Assembly: GCA_035294125.1 (NCBI GenBank)
Contig: DATGLM010000019.1
Span: forward strand, 123,588 to 187,587
Length of the DNA stretch: 64,000 nucleotides
Source: CADDYT01 sp035294125
GTDB lineage: Bacteria > Chloroflexota > Ktedonobacteria > Ktedonobacterales > Ktedonobacteraceae
Direction of reading: 5' to 3'
The translations under genes and the position numbers were made by a program. This document shows, one piece after another, positions 1-7,579 of the stretch (position 1 is its first letter; the number at the start of each line of letters is the position of its first letter). The notes beneath the pieces are model-generated. The model was not told the DNA's origin. It saw only the letters and a list, made by a program, of their open reading frames with translations, and did no database searches.

Positions 1-319
1 TGAGATCGGCATCACTGAAGTCAGTATCGCTGAGGTTGGCCTGAGTTAGTTGTGCCATAACCAAGCGTGCATTATGTAGGTTAGCCCCACTCAGATCAGC
101 ACCGCGCAGAATTGCTCCATTGAGATTAGCTCCCCATAGGTCTGTATCTCGGAGGGTAGCTTCTTCAAGATTTACGCTGCTCAAATTCACTTTATTAAGA
201 TAGGCTCCACTCAGATCGACTTTGCTTAGGTCTGGCAGCTCTTCTGGATGTTTGTCTCTCCATTCATTCCAAAGATATGGCCCCTCACGGATACGCTCAA
301 GATGTTTTTGGTTTGCCAT
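1..319 (-). CDS. Pentapeptide-repeat protein (3' part missing at window edge)
   Basis: The start is the ATG at 319-317, preceded on the minus strand by AGAGGG. The product begins MANQKHLERI and, after about 35 residues, becomes a run of pentapeptide repeats of the A(D/N)LXX type (for example GANLN, GADLS, GANLH, QANLS). About 106 residues are visible and the frame is still open at base 1, so the C-terminus lies outside. Such repeats fold as a right-handed quadrilateral beta-helix. Some members mimic DNA and protect gyrase, but most have no known function, and nothing here selects one. The short charged, Trp-containing N-terminal cap (LWNEWRDKHPEELPDL) is common in this family. Its place in a mobile element marks it as cargo. 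Confidence 0.85.
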   Translation of the reverse strand, partial: MANQKHLERIREGPYLWNEWRDKHPEELPDLSKVDLSGAYLNKVNLSSVNLEEATLRDTDLWGANLNGAILRGADLSGANLHNARLVMAQLTQANLSDTDFSDADL

Positions 320-1068
320 TATCTTTTACCCTCTTTCCTCTTAATTAAGATTCTGATTTGCACTATGATATCTTCTCCTACTCGCACTTAATAGCGCTGA
401 GACTATTATATCCCACTGCAACGATCTTCCCTCCGAACCAACTCTTTACCATAAAATGGATCTTACGCAAGTTTGATACTGGTGGCGAAATCAAAAATCA
501 CGCTTGAACTTTGAGGTAGGAAGCTCAGAATGACGCTCAGTTTTACAATTCGCCACCAGTATCAAGTTTGCTGATTCAAGCAACTGATCAGAGAAGGTCG
601 AAAAAGCCGCTTGGCTTGCGGAGCAGAACGGCTTGTTTCCAACAGAAGTGTTTCTTTCCATTAGCAGCAAACTTGCGTAAGATCGAAATATCCTGGCAAA
701 TCACAATTTACTCTCCATTCTGATGTGAACAAGCGCGTAAGCTGGGTAGCGCATCGATGAATCACATGTCTGCAGTGAACATACGCCCCATCACCTCTCG
801 CACAGGATCATCCAAGATAAACCACCTCCACGCCTCCGCCCCTTTTGCATCGTGTCGTGCCGGCGTAATGCAAGATAAAGGCATCCTCAATTTTGTAGCA
901 AGGCTATGTACCACTCCACTCAACCCGCCTACAATGGGCTGGCACGATATGTATTTTCTCTATATCCCTATCTCAGGATACATAGCGCCTATGTACCAGG
1001 TGCTGTATACTAGAACCAATGATCTTGAACGCATGACCGAAGCGACAGGACGAAGAAGGGAGGGTCAG
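320..1068. other. Intergenic region holding a MITE-like repeat; no convincing gene
   Basis: Between the pentapeptide gene and the mobilization block there is an inverted-repeat element (459-684, listed separately). The reading frame of the downstream gene is open back to 757, but that extension has no ribosome binding site, is rich in His, Pro, Cys and Thr, and does not resemble the protein that follows, so I treat it as non-coding. The promoter of the mobilization genes probably lies here; I could not fix it. Confidence 0.5.
459..684. repeat. MITE-like element with nested inverted repeats
   Basis: A 17-base sequence at 459-475 (GATCTTACGCAAGTTTG) is repeated perfectly in inverse orientation at 668-684, giving a 226-base unit with perfect termini. 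A second perfect 17-base inverted pair is nested inside: TTGATACTGGTGGCGAA at 473-489 and its complement at 549-565. There is no coding capacity. This is the architecture of a non-autonomous transposable element or a solo pair of transposon ends. No clear target-site duplication was recognised. Confidence 0.6.
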
Positions 1069-1560
1069 ATGCCCAGAAAACGAGCACCGAAGGGAAAAGT
1101 ACAATTGGACACCTGGATCTCCAAGGAAGCGAAAGAGTATCTCGATGAACGCTACGAGCGAGAAGGCGTGCATCTGTACGAACAGATCGAGTCTTATATC
1201 CGGCGAGATATGGCGGTCCAGCGCGGGGAGATCATGGAACAACAGTCCTTGCCAGTAATCAGCGAGATTGTCGATACGACCTTGCGTAAGTACACCGCAC
1301 AGCTACGCGCTGATCTCCGTGAGGACATGCAGCTCGACATCCTCGAAGCCATGAAGACGATGATGCGTAACAGCGATAACCGGCTGGCAAGCCTCATCGT
1401 GCGTGCTGTGCGCGACGCCGGTATCGTTCGCCGTCTGCTCTATGCGCTGGTGGCAAAATCCTTTGGTCCGGAATTTGCACGGGACGCCTACGAGAACGCG
1501 CAGGTGAAAGCCGGTCAAGAACTCGCGGCACGTACCACCACAAAGAAGGAGGCTGAATAA
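1069..1560 (+). CDS. Small DNA-binding-like mobilization accessory protein
   Basis: 163 residues. The ATG at 1069 was chosen because GGGAGG lies about five bases upstream, while the longer open frame has no such signal. The N-terminus is basic (MPRKRAPKGKVQLDTWI) and is followed by a short segment with the beta-strand plus two-helix rhythm of ribbon-helix-helix proteins (about residues 8-45). The rest is helical and charged, ending in a Lys/Thr tail. It is the first gene of a tight block: its TAA shares its last A with the ATG of the next gene, and a relaxase follows. Known: MobC/MbeC-type accessory proteins bind oriT and help the relaxase. That role is inferred from position and N-terminal character; overall family membership is not recognised. 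Confidence 0.55.
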   Translation: MPRKRAPKGKVQLDTWISKEAKEYLDERYEREGVHLYEQIESYIRRDMAVQRGEIMEQQSLPVISEIVDTTLRKYTAQLRADLREDMQLDILEAMKTMMRNSDNRLASLIVRAVRDAGIVRRLLYALVAKSFGPEFARDAYENAQVKAGQELAARTTTKKEAE

Positions 1561-1838
1561 TGGACGAGTTTGCTATGGATGCCTCCGTGACCTACCAAGA
1601 CCTGGAGCCGATGATCGAGGCAGAGGTCGACGATCCGCTGCCTGAAGGGCTGGTCGAACCGCAGTGGCTGGAGTTGCCTGAGCTTGACCAGAGCTGGCTG
1701 GAGTTGTCAGAATTGGAGCAAAGTTGGCTCGACCTTCCAGAGCTTGAGCAGGACTGGCTGCAAGCGATTGACCAGGGAGAACCGACGATCACGCCTGACA
1801 TGCCTGACCTGGAACACGACGTTGACCTGGAGCATTAA
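1560..1838 (+). CDS. Acidic protein with tryptophan-containing ten-residue repeats
   Basis: 92 residues, starting at an ATG that overlaps the stop of the upstream gene by one base (TAATG), so it is probably translationally coupled. The middle is a tandem array of about ten residues per unit: LPELDQSWLE, LSELEQSWLD, LPELEQDWLQ. The protein is strongly acidic with almost no basic residues. No family is recognised. The repeats could form amphipathic helices with regularly spaced Trp. Its position between a putative oriT-binding protein and the relaxase suggests a relaxosome adaptor or a DNA-mimic-like inhibitor, but that is speculation. The repeated GAGTTGCCTGAGCTTGACCA-like DNA could also expand or contract. 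Confidence 0.6.
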   Translation: MDEFAMDASVTYQDLEPMIEAEVDDPLPEGLVEPQWLELPELDQSWLELSELEQSWLDLPELEQDWLQAIDQGEPTITPDMPDLEHDVDLEH

Positions 1839-1841
1839 GCC

Positions 1842-2474
1842 ATGATCGCCAGAGGCAGATACATCAGAGGGGGAGCGGCGAACCGTGCGTCCGCCACTTC
1901 CCACCTGAACGCCCATTTGAAATACCTGGAACACCGCAGTCGCGATGAGCAGGAAAGCCGGGAAGATCGCTCGATCTTCTCCAGGGATGATGACCAGGTA
2001 GCCCGCAGGGAGGCGGTGGACGACGTGATGGCGCACACCAGCTCGAGCGTTAGCTATCATAAAATCGTCTTGTCCCCGGGAGAAGATGAGCCTATACAGG
2101 ACTGGCGCGCATGGACGCGGGAGGTGATGGCCGACCTGGAGGAACAGCAAGGCAAGGACCTGCACTGGTACGCCGTTCACCATAGCAACACGGAGCACGA
2201 GCATGTTCATGTGGTCGTGGCAGGAGCGGGAGAAGACCGGGAAACAGGCCAGGAGGAAGCGGTAAAGCTCTACCCGGAGGATTATGCCCACGTGCGTGAA
2301 TCAGGCCATGACCACAGCGAGCACGATTTTTATTACCACCTTTCACAAGAACTGCAAGAATTAGACAGACAAGATGAACTTGGACAGGACCTCGTAGCGC
2401 GTGACCCGGAACACGATTTAAGTAGTGAACCATTCCAGGCTATTGACCTTGAACAAGGAGATCATGATCTATGA
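1842..2474 (+). CDS. Compact MOB-type relaxase (HUH endonuclease)
   Basis: 210 residues. The diagnostic feature is the histidine motif HSNTEHEHVHVVVAG, about residues 114-128, which matches the HxH metal-binding motif III of MobA/VirD2-type relaxases and is preceded by the usual strand (LHWYAVHH). The N-terminal segment ATSHLNAHLKYLEHR resembles the region containing the nicking tyrosine. Relaxases cut one strand at oriT and stay bound to the 5' end during transfer. At 210 residues this one is only the catalytic core, without the usual primase, helicase or long C-terminal signal domain. The C-terminus is rich in Asp, Glu and His. Its stop overlaps the start of the coupling-protein gene (ATGA). 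Confidence 0.8.
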   Translation: MIARGRYIRGGAANRASATSHLNAHLKYLEHRSRDEQESREDRSIFSRDDDQVARREAVDDVMAHTSSSVSYHKIVLSPGEDEPIQDWRAWTREVMADLEEQQGKDLHWYAVHHSNTEHEHVHVVVAGAGEDRETGQEEAVKLYPEDYAHVRESGHDHSEHDFYYHLSQELQELDRQDELGQDLVARDPEHDLSSEPFQAIDLEQGDHDL

Positions 2475-4330
2475 GATGGACAAGATTTGCCGTGGGCTTG
2501 CTTGCCACGGGACTGCTGGCCTACTCCCTCTTCGCTGTCTACCCGTTTGTCTTGCCTTTGCTGCTCCAGCATCCGCGCGGATGGCTGGTGAGGCTCGCCT
2601 CTGATATCCTTCAGACGAAAACCGCCACCTCGGAAGTCTATCCCTACGTCGTTTTAGGCGTCGGCGGTGCTATCTACCTGCTCATGGTGCTTGACCTCAA
2701 GCTGCGCCCGAGTACGGTATACGGTTCGGCCCATTTTGCCAACTGGCGTGAATCGCGCCTGTTCGTAGTTCCCTCGTGGATGTGGCGGGGCCTCTGCTTC
2801 CTGTTTGGCATCGTTCTCTGGATGATTGCCAAAGGGTTGCGCCTGCTGCTGTCTGTACTCTTCGCCGCTATGCATGTGCATCCACAAGCGGGACCTTCTT
2901 CTGTGAGAAATGCGACACCTCCCTCGCGTTTCGTGATTGGCCGCTACCACTGGCGCACGATTGCCCTCTCCGAGCAGCGGCAGGAGGAGCATCTCCTCCT
3001 CCTGGGCCCCAATGGCTCTGGCAAAAGCTCACTGTTTCTCATTCGCAATTTGTTACGCGAGAGGGGCAGCCGCAGCCTGTTCATCGCGGACCTGAAAAAC
3101 GAACTGTTTCAAGTGACTGCCGGAGCCGTGGCGCGCTACCACCAAGTCTGGCGCTTTGCCCCGACCCAGCCGGATCGCAGTCACGGCTACAACCCGCTGG
3201 CCCACGTCAAAAATGTCACGGATGCCGAACTCCTGGCGAGGTGCTGGGTCGGCAATACTGGCAAGAGCCAGGACCCCTACTGGGACGAAAGCGCCGAGCT
3301 GCTCATTACCGCCATCATCACCCACCTGCGCAAAGTTGAGCCACTCGCTCCCTTCGCACGGGTCTGTGAGCTGATTACCACCCCGTCGTTTGCGCAATTG
3401 GAAAGCCTGCTCAGTACCAGTCCCTCTTCCGTCACCCGCACCAAAGGCGCGCTCTTCTTAGAGTACATGAAACGCAACGAGCGCCTGGTCGGCAGTATTA
3501 TGACGACCATCATCAACCGCTTTCAATTGTTTGATTGTGAGGGCATGACCGAGGTGACCGCCACCAACGAGATCGACTTTGAGGCCATGATTGGCGATCC
3601 GACCGCACTCTACCTGTCCATTCCCCTAAGCGAGACGAAGCTCTATCAGCCCTTACTGGCCTGCTTTACGCTGCAGATGTTCCGCGCCTTCGAACAACGC
3701 GGGGTGCTACCGCCTGGGATCGGCTGCTACCTGGACGAGTTTGGCAATTTGGGGTATATTCCTGATTTTGAGCGGCACATCAGCACGGTGCGCTACCTGC
3801 ACGTCGCCATCATTATGGCGGTCCAGAGCAGGTCGCAATTAGTGCAGATCTATGGAGAGCACGCCGCGCAGACAATCATAAAGAATGCCAACGTGCATCT
3901 CGTCCTGCCCGGCGTCGGCCTGGACGAGGCGAAATACTACTCCGAAAGCATCGGAGATCAGACAGTACGGACAGAGGCGCAGACGACGAGTGAAGCGGAC
4001 GGCGGGACACGCACCTCGTGGGCGCAGGGCGAAACACGTCGACGCCTGCTCACGCCGGATGAGATCAGAACCTTGCAGAAGGGGAAGGTGCTGCTGTTCC
4101 CACTGGCTTCGGCGCCCATGATTGTACAGGCCAGGCCCTACTATAAGGATCGCAAGATTGCCCGCCTGGCGAACCTGCCCTATCACCTGGTCCATCAGCG
4201 CCAGGCCCCTCCTGTAGCGTCGAATGCCTCAGCGGGGCAGCCGAACGCTCCAACGCAGGACCAGCCAATCATTGTTGATGCTGACCAGGACGACAAGCAG
4301 GGCAATGATCAGTTCTTCCTTAATGAGTAG
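2471..4330 (+). CDS. Type IV coupling protein, TraG/VirD4 family
   Basis: 619 residues. Three hydrophobic stretches lie in the N-terminal third (about 6-30, 57-74 and 108-132), then the ATPase core: Walker A GPNGSGKSS at 179-187, the conserved FIADLKNE at about 204-211, GYNPLAHV near 239-246, and Walker B CYLDEFGNLG at about 419-428 with AVQSRSQL after it. This is the hexameric motor that brings the relaxase-DNA complex to a type IV secretion channel. It starts by a four-base overlap with the relaxase stop, the normal tight pairing. The C-terminal 45 residues are a Gln/Asp-rich tail. No other secretion genes are in the window. Confidence 0.92.
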   Translation: MRWTRFAVGLLATGLLAYSLFAVYPFVLPLLLQHPRGWLVRLASDILQTKTATSEVYPYVVLGVGGAIYLLMVLDLKLRPSTVYGSAHFANWRESRLFVVPSWMWRGLCFLFGIVLWMIAKGLRLLLSVLFAAMHVHPQAGPSSVRNATPPSRFVIGRYHWRTIALSEQRQEEHLLLLGPNGSGKSSLFLIRNLLRERGSRSLFIADLKNELFQVTAGAVARYHQVWRFAPTQPDRSHGYNPLAHVKNVTDAELLARCWVGNTGKSQDPYWDESAELLITAIITHLRKVEPLAPFARVCELITTPSFAQLESLLSTSPSSVTRTKGALFLEYMKRNERLVGSIMTTIINRFQLFDCEGMTEVTATNEIDFEAMIGDPTALYLSIPLSETKLYQPLLACFTLQMFRAFEQRGVLPPGIGCYLDEFGNLGYIPDFERHISTVRYLHVAIIMAVQSRSQLVQIYGEHAAQTIIKNANVHLVLPGVGLDEAKYYSESIGDQTVRTEAQTTSEADGGTRTSWAQGETRRRLLTPDEIRTLQKGKVLLFPLASAPMIVQARPYYKDRKIARLANLPYHLVHQRQAPPVASNASAGQPNAPTQDQPIIVDADQDDKQGNDQFFLNE

Positions 4331-4348
4331 AGAAGACAGCATAGAAAC

Positions 4349-4387
4349 AAAGAGGAAGGGCGGTTCATGATACCACGCTTCCTCTTT
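4349..4387. terminator. Bidirectional hairpin between convergent genes
   Basis: AAAGAGGAAG at 4349-4358 pairs perfectly with CTTCCTCTTT at 4378-4387. The ten-pair stem lies between the stop of the coupling protein and the stop of the minus-strand HTH gene. There is no long T tract on either side, so termination strength is uncertain. Confidence 0.5.
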
Positions 4388-4436
4388 GGCTTCGTCGGTA
4401 TCAACCTCCACCTTCGCAGGTTATTAAATACTTGTT

Positions 4437-4652
4437 TTACGATTCATCGTCATCGTCTTTCTCTTCTCCCAGCCGACTCCCGTATTTTTCAAATAATGCT
4501 CGTAGTTCATTGAGCTCGACAAGCCGTACTCGTGCATCTAATGGATTTTCCCTTGTCTGGATCACCCCTCTACTGGCTAAGCGAGATATTTTATTGCGCT
4601 TCACCTTCAAGCGGTCGGCAGCTTCTGTCATAGTCACCCATTCTTCGCTCAT
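4437..4652 (-). CDS. Excisionase-like / MerR-type helix-turn-helix protein
   Basis: 71 residues. The ATG at 4652-4650 has AGAGGG seven bases upstream, which beats the longer open frame beginning at 4757. Residues 5-50 have the DNA-binding excisionase pattern: VTMTEAADRLKVKRNKISRL, then GVIQTRENPLD and RLVELNELRALF, as in small MerR-like recombination directionality factors. The C-terminus is very acidic (EEKDDDDES). In an integrative element such a protein usually controls excision or the transfer genes. It is the only minus-strand gene of the element interior and is divergent from the membrane-protein genes. Which role it has, Xis or repressor, is inference. Confidence 0.75.
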   Translation of the reverse strand: MSEEWVTMTEAADRLKVKRNKISRLASRGVIQTRENPLDARVRLVELNELRALFEKYGSRLGEEKDDDDES

Positions 4653-4688
4653 ATTACTAACCCTCTTATTGCCTGGGCCATTTTTCTG

Positions 4689-4718
4689 ATTGTACCAGAT
4701 TTGTCCATTTTTGCACAA
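4689..4718 (-). promoter_or_regulatory. Candidate sigma-70-type promoter of the HTH gene
   Basis: On the minus strand TTGTGC (4718-4713) and TACAAT (4694-4689) are 18 bases apart, about 37 bases before the ATG of the HTH gene. The -10 is good and the -35 is moderate. Confidence 0.5.
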
Positions 4719-4735
4719 GTACGTATCGTTACGTC

Positions 4736-4765
4736 TTGACACGAATAGAAATATCAAGGTACAAT
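4736..4765 (+). promoter_or_regulatory. Strong candidate promoter reading rightward
   Basis: TTGACA (4736-4741) and TACAAT (4760-4765) are separated by 18 bases, close to sigma-70 consensus. It is divergent from the HTH-gene promoter and lies about 270 bases before the next likely start codon (5033), so the transcript would have a long leader. Confidence 0.6.
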
Positions 4766-5032
4766 ACAGTATGGCCTGAAATTACTGTTGCGAGTAAATT
4801 ATATCAGGTCATAACGAGCTTGTACACTGGCTGAATACCAGGTACAAGCCCTTGTACGAGCAGCACAGGCAGAAGGTGAAAGGAGGTAGCGCAAAAGAGG
4901 CAATCAAGAAGCTGGACCGCCGTGAGCAAGACGGCGACCAGCCAGACGGGAACCGCCCGATCTGTGTCAGTGCAGTCGTTCCCATGAGATTCAACCTCAT
5001 GGCAGACCTCAACGTCAAGAATGCGAGGTTCT
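4766..5032 (+). promoter_or_regulatory. Long leader with repeated CTTGTAC boxes and a hairpin
   Basis: CTTGTAC occurs at 4819-4825 and 4851-4857, with the inverse GTACAAG at 4842-4848, so the three boxes form an operator-like or iteron-like cluster just after the promoter. A purine-rich AAAGGAGGT near 4877-4885 has no good start codon at the right distance. Further on, CCATGAG (4982-4988) pairs with CTCATGG (4996-5002). One frame is open here from 4852 but lacks a ribosome binding site. A role as HTH-protein operator or oriT is possible but unproven. Confidence 0.45.
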
Positions 5033-5740
5033 ATGAGAAATCAGCAACTGCCATCTACTCAACGACCGATAGAGGAAGGCGAGTACGACGACGTTTGGCC
5101 AACTCGCCTGCCTACCAGTACAAGGCGTTACACACCTGTGCCTACACAACAGGGAGTCACGAGGCAAGGGACACGTAAGCGAGTGGTTAACGTGTACGAG
5201 CTGCCGCCGAACATTCCACCGCGCCGCAGCAGAACAGCGACAGAGGACTATGCAGCCCCTGCGCTCCCACCAGGCCAGCATTCCGAACCAGCGCGTCTTC
5301 ACCTCCATTGGATGTTCCTGATAGGGGTGGGCATGATCGTCATGCTTGCGCTGTGGGTGCTAGGAAATCTCGCGGTGAACTGGTGGAATGTGACCCAGGA
5401 TGATTGGCATTACGGGCGCCCGCGCACCTTCCAAATTGACGCGGTGGTCGGGCATAACGATAGTCCGGCCATTCCGAGCCATTTCATCGCCCTGAACCTC
5501 AACCGCCATATCATCATCATCGAGTTTCCAGGTGGCGACGCCACCAAGGCCAAAGACTATATAGGGCCAACCCTGTTAGGAGATGGGCAGGATTTAACCC
5601 CTGTAACGCTCAGTTTCAAGGATGTAAACGGAGACGGCAAGCCAGATATGTTGATCCATATCCAGGATCAAACGATTGTATTTCTCAACGATGGGAGTCA
5701 GTTCCGCCCATTGAAACCAGGAGAACACGTCACCTTGTAG
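5033..5740 (+). CDS. Single-pass membrane protein with a DxNGDGxPD motif
   Basis: 235 residues. The start at 5033 is preferred because GAGG lies four bases before it; an in-frame ATG at 5021 lacks one. The N-terminal 90 residues are polar, Pro-, Arg- and Thr-rich and probably cytoplasmic. A single hydrophobic segment follows (about 93-114, WMFLIGVGMIVMLALWVLGN), then a roughly 120-residue outer domain containing DVNGDGKPD (about 197-205). That is the calcium-binding loop typical of FG-GAP/VCBS beta-propeller blades. The gene is 61 bases upstream of the baseplate-J-like gene, which has the same topology. No specific family is recognised. A role in cell contact or envelope assembly during transfer is conjecture. 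Confidence 0.6.
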   Translation: MRNQQLPSTQRPIEEGEYDDVWPTRLPTSTRRYTPVPTQQGVTRQGTRKRVVNVYELPPNIPPRRSRTATEDYAAPALPPGQHSEPARLHLHWMFLIGVGMIVMLALWVLGNLAVNWWNVTQDDWHYGRPRTFQIDAVVGHNDSPAIPSHFIALNLNRHIIIIEFPGGDATKAKDYIGPTLLGDGQDLTPVTLSFKDVNGDGKPDMLIHIQDQTIVFLNDGSQFRPLKPGEHVTL

Positions 5741-5801
5741 CACCTAGATGGAAACCGTCGGGGGAAGCGCACATCCCCCGCGATACATGGAGGAAGCAGC
5801 A

Positions 5802-7202
5802 ATGGACGAGCAGGTACAGCAGCAGATCAAAGAGCTACTTGAGCACCTGGATGCGCAAACCAATACGACGGTGCCACCGATTGACGAGCAGCAGCAGGGA
5901 ACTGAAGTGATTGATGTATTCATTGTTCGTCGCCAGATGGAGGAACCAGAGCCTCACATGGTCGAGAGTACACTCGCCGATACTTCTGATGAACAGGAGA
6001 CCCAGGCAGCGCCCACAGAGCAAGAGACTGCTGAGCCACCTGCATCACTTCCGCTCAAGCCGCGCCGACGCATGATCTCGTTTTTCATCGGCGCGCTCTG
6101 TCTTCTCCTTGCAGTTGCATTGGGTGGCGTGACTCTCCTTATCACTTTCGCTCCATCGGCAACCGTGACAATTACCCCGACCTCAAAGCAGATCGCCGCG
6201 ACCAGCAGGGTGACGATCGTCTCAAGCAATGCGAACGTGGCACAGCAGCAAATACCCGGCAGACTACTTGAGACGATCACACTCAGCCAGGCGAAAACAG
6301 TACCAGCAACGGGAACGGGTCATCAACAGGCGCAAGCAGCACAAGGATTCATCACCTTCTACAACGCCTTGCCCGCCCCTCAGACGATACCGGCAGGGGA
6401 ACTGCTCAAAGGAGCAGACGGGGTAGAGGTGGTGACTCTTCAAGATGCAGTGATCCCCGCCGGAACTCTGGCAACCAATGGACAGGTCACTGTAACTGCC
6501 CAAGCAGTGAATGTCGGACCGCAAGGGAACATTGCCGCAGGAGACATCTACGGGAAATGCTGCCGTGACGATGTGTTTGTGAGCAATGGCCCGTTTCGTG
6601 GGGGTCAGAACGCCCGATCGTACCAGATGGTCACCCAGCAGGATATCAATAGCGTAGTATTGACTCTTAAGACGAGCTTAGATCAGAGTGTGCAAGCCGC
6701 CTTGAGTCAGCAAGTCCAGCCCGATGAAACCTTAGTCACTCCCGTTCCCTGTCGCTCTCGCGTGACCCCCGATCATCAAGCAGGAAGCGAGGCAACGCAG
6801 ATCAGTGTCACGGTCAGCGAAACCTGTACAGGCCAAGTCTACACGACCAGCGCCCTGCACACTCTGCTCATGCAAATGGTCATCCAGCAGGCAGCAAAGC
6901 GGTTAGGGAAGAGCTACGACATGGTAGGCGATCTGCAGACGAGCATTACTCAGGCAGCGATAAACATCCGCCAGGGGACCGTAACCCTTCAGGTGAAGGC
7001 CATCAGTACCTGGGTATACCGGTTTAGTCAAGCGCAACAGCAACAACTCAAGCTCATTGTCAGAGGCAAGAGCAAAAGCGAGGCGACGGCCCTGTTGCTG
7101 CGCATGCCAGGGGTGCAAACAGTTTCGCTCTCCATCAAGAACGGGACTCTCATCCCAACGAACGTACAGCAGATCCATCTGGTCTTTGTCGAGACCTTGT
7201 AA
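5802..7202 (+). CDS. Membrane-anchored baseplate-J-like protein
   Basis: 466 residues from the ATG at 5802, which has GGAGG eight bases upstream; two earlier in-frame ATGs lack this. The N-terminal 90 residues are acidic, Gln-rich and cytoplasmic. A transmembrane helix follows at about 91-116 (ISFFIGALCLLLAVALGGVT), then an extracytoplasmic part with ATVTITPTSKQI, GFITFYNALPAPQTIPAG, DAVIPAG and VGPQGNIAAGDI. These resemble the IPAG and GxxGN signatures of the baseplate J/gp47 beta domain. The Cys pair GKCCRDD and two further Cys could form disulfides outside. Classical gpJ builds phage baseplate wedges, but here no other phage structural gene is present, so a surface or secretion-channel role in the conjugative element is more likely (inference). 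Confidence 0.6.
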   Translation: MDEQVQQQIKELLEHLDAQTNTTVPPIDEQQQGTEVIDVFIVRRQMEEPEPHMVESTLADTSDEQETQAAPTEQETAEPPASLPLKPRRRMISFFIGALCLLLAVALGGVTLLITFAPSATVTITPTSKQIAATSRVTIVSSNANVAQQQIPGRLLETITLSQAKTVPATGTGHQQAQAAQGFITFYNALPAPQTIPAGELLKGADGVEVVTLQDAVIPAGTLATNGQVTVTAQAVNVGPQGNIAAGDIYGKCCRDDVFVSNGPFRGGQNARSYQMVTQQDINSVVLTLKTSLDQSVQAALSQQVQPDETLVTPVPCRSRVTPDHQAGSEATQISVTVSETCTGQVYTTSALHTLLMQMVIQQAAKRLGKSYDMVGDLQTSITQAAINIRQGTVTLQVKAISTWVYRFSQAQQQQLKLIVRGKSKSEATALLLRMPGVQTVSLSIKNGTLIPTNVQQIHLVFVETL

Positions 7203-7579
7203 GGGCAGAGAGGGAATGAAAGCGAATTCAGATAGAGACCCTGGAGGGTTGACCCTCAAAAAGAGCAGAGTCTATTCATTTTTGAGGAAGTGCATAAGAA
7301 AATGCAAACAGGGAGAGGAGCTAGATAAAGTACATGCGTTGTATGTACAACATCGCTCATGTCCCTTAACAAGAGCGATACATGTATGTATACAGCATAT
7401 ATAGAATATATACATTAAATTCGAATTTCATGTACACTTCTGCTACAATGATGACCAGTAAGTTGGCCGTCATTCATTAGAGCAGGAGTAACGAGCGATG
7501 TTACCATCTGTCTATCACAGGCAAGCGTGCAGATTGTTCTGCCGCATGTTACAGAGACTAGAAGAAAGGGACAGCAGAA
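7203..7579. promoter_or_regulatory. AT-rich palindromic region before the recombinase
   Basis: Contains GTACAT (7330-7335) with inverse ATGTAC (7343-7348), the perfect palindrome ATACATGTAT (7378-7387), an AT-only stretch to about 7420 and a -10-like TACAAT at 7444-7449 with a poor -35. These could be operators for control of the recombinase. An 78-codon frame starting at 7498 with AGGAG upstream overlaps the recombinase start; its composition does not look coding. Confidence 0.4.

Noticed and set aside
757..1068. N-terminal extension of the small DNA-binding protein
   Set aside because: The frame is open but has no ribosome binding site, a non-coding composition and no link to the basic RHH-like start at 1069.
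4852..5178. Open frame with a TTG start and Lys/Arg-rich product
   Set aside because: No ribosome site at its start, and it overlaps the better-supported gene at 5033 in another frame.
5802..7202. Prophage tail module
   Set aside because: One baseplate-J-like domain is present, but no tail, capsid, terminase or lysis gene surrounds it, and the protein has a membrane anchor.
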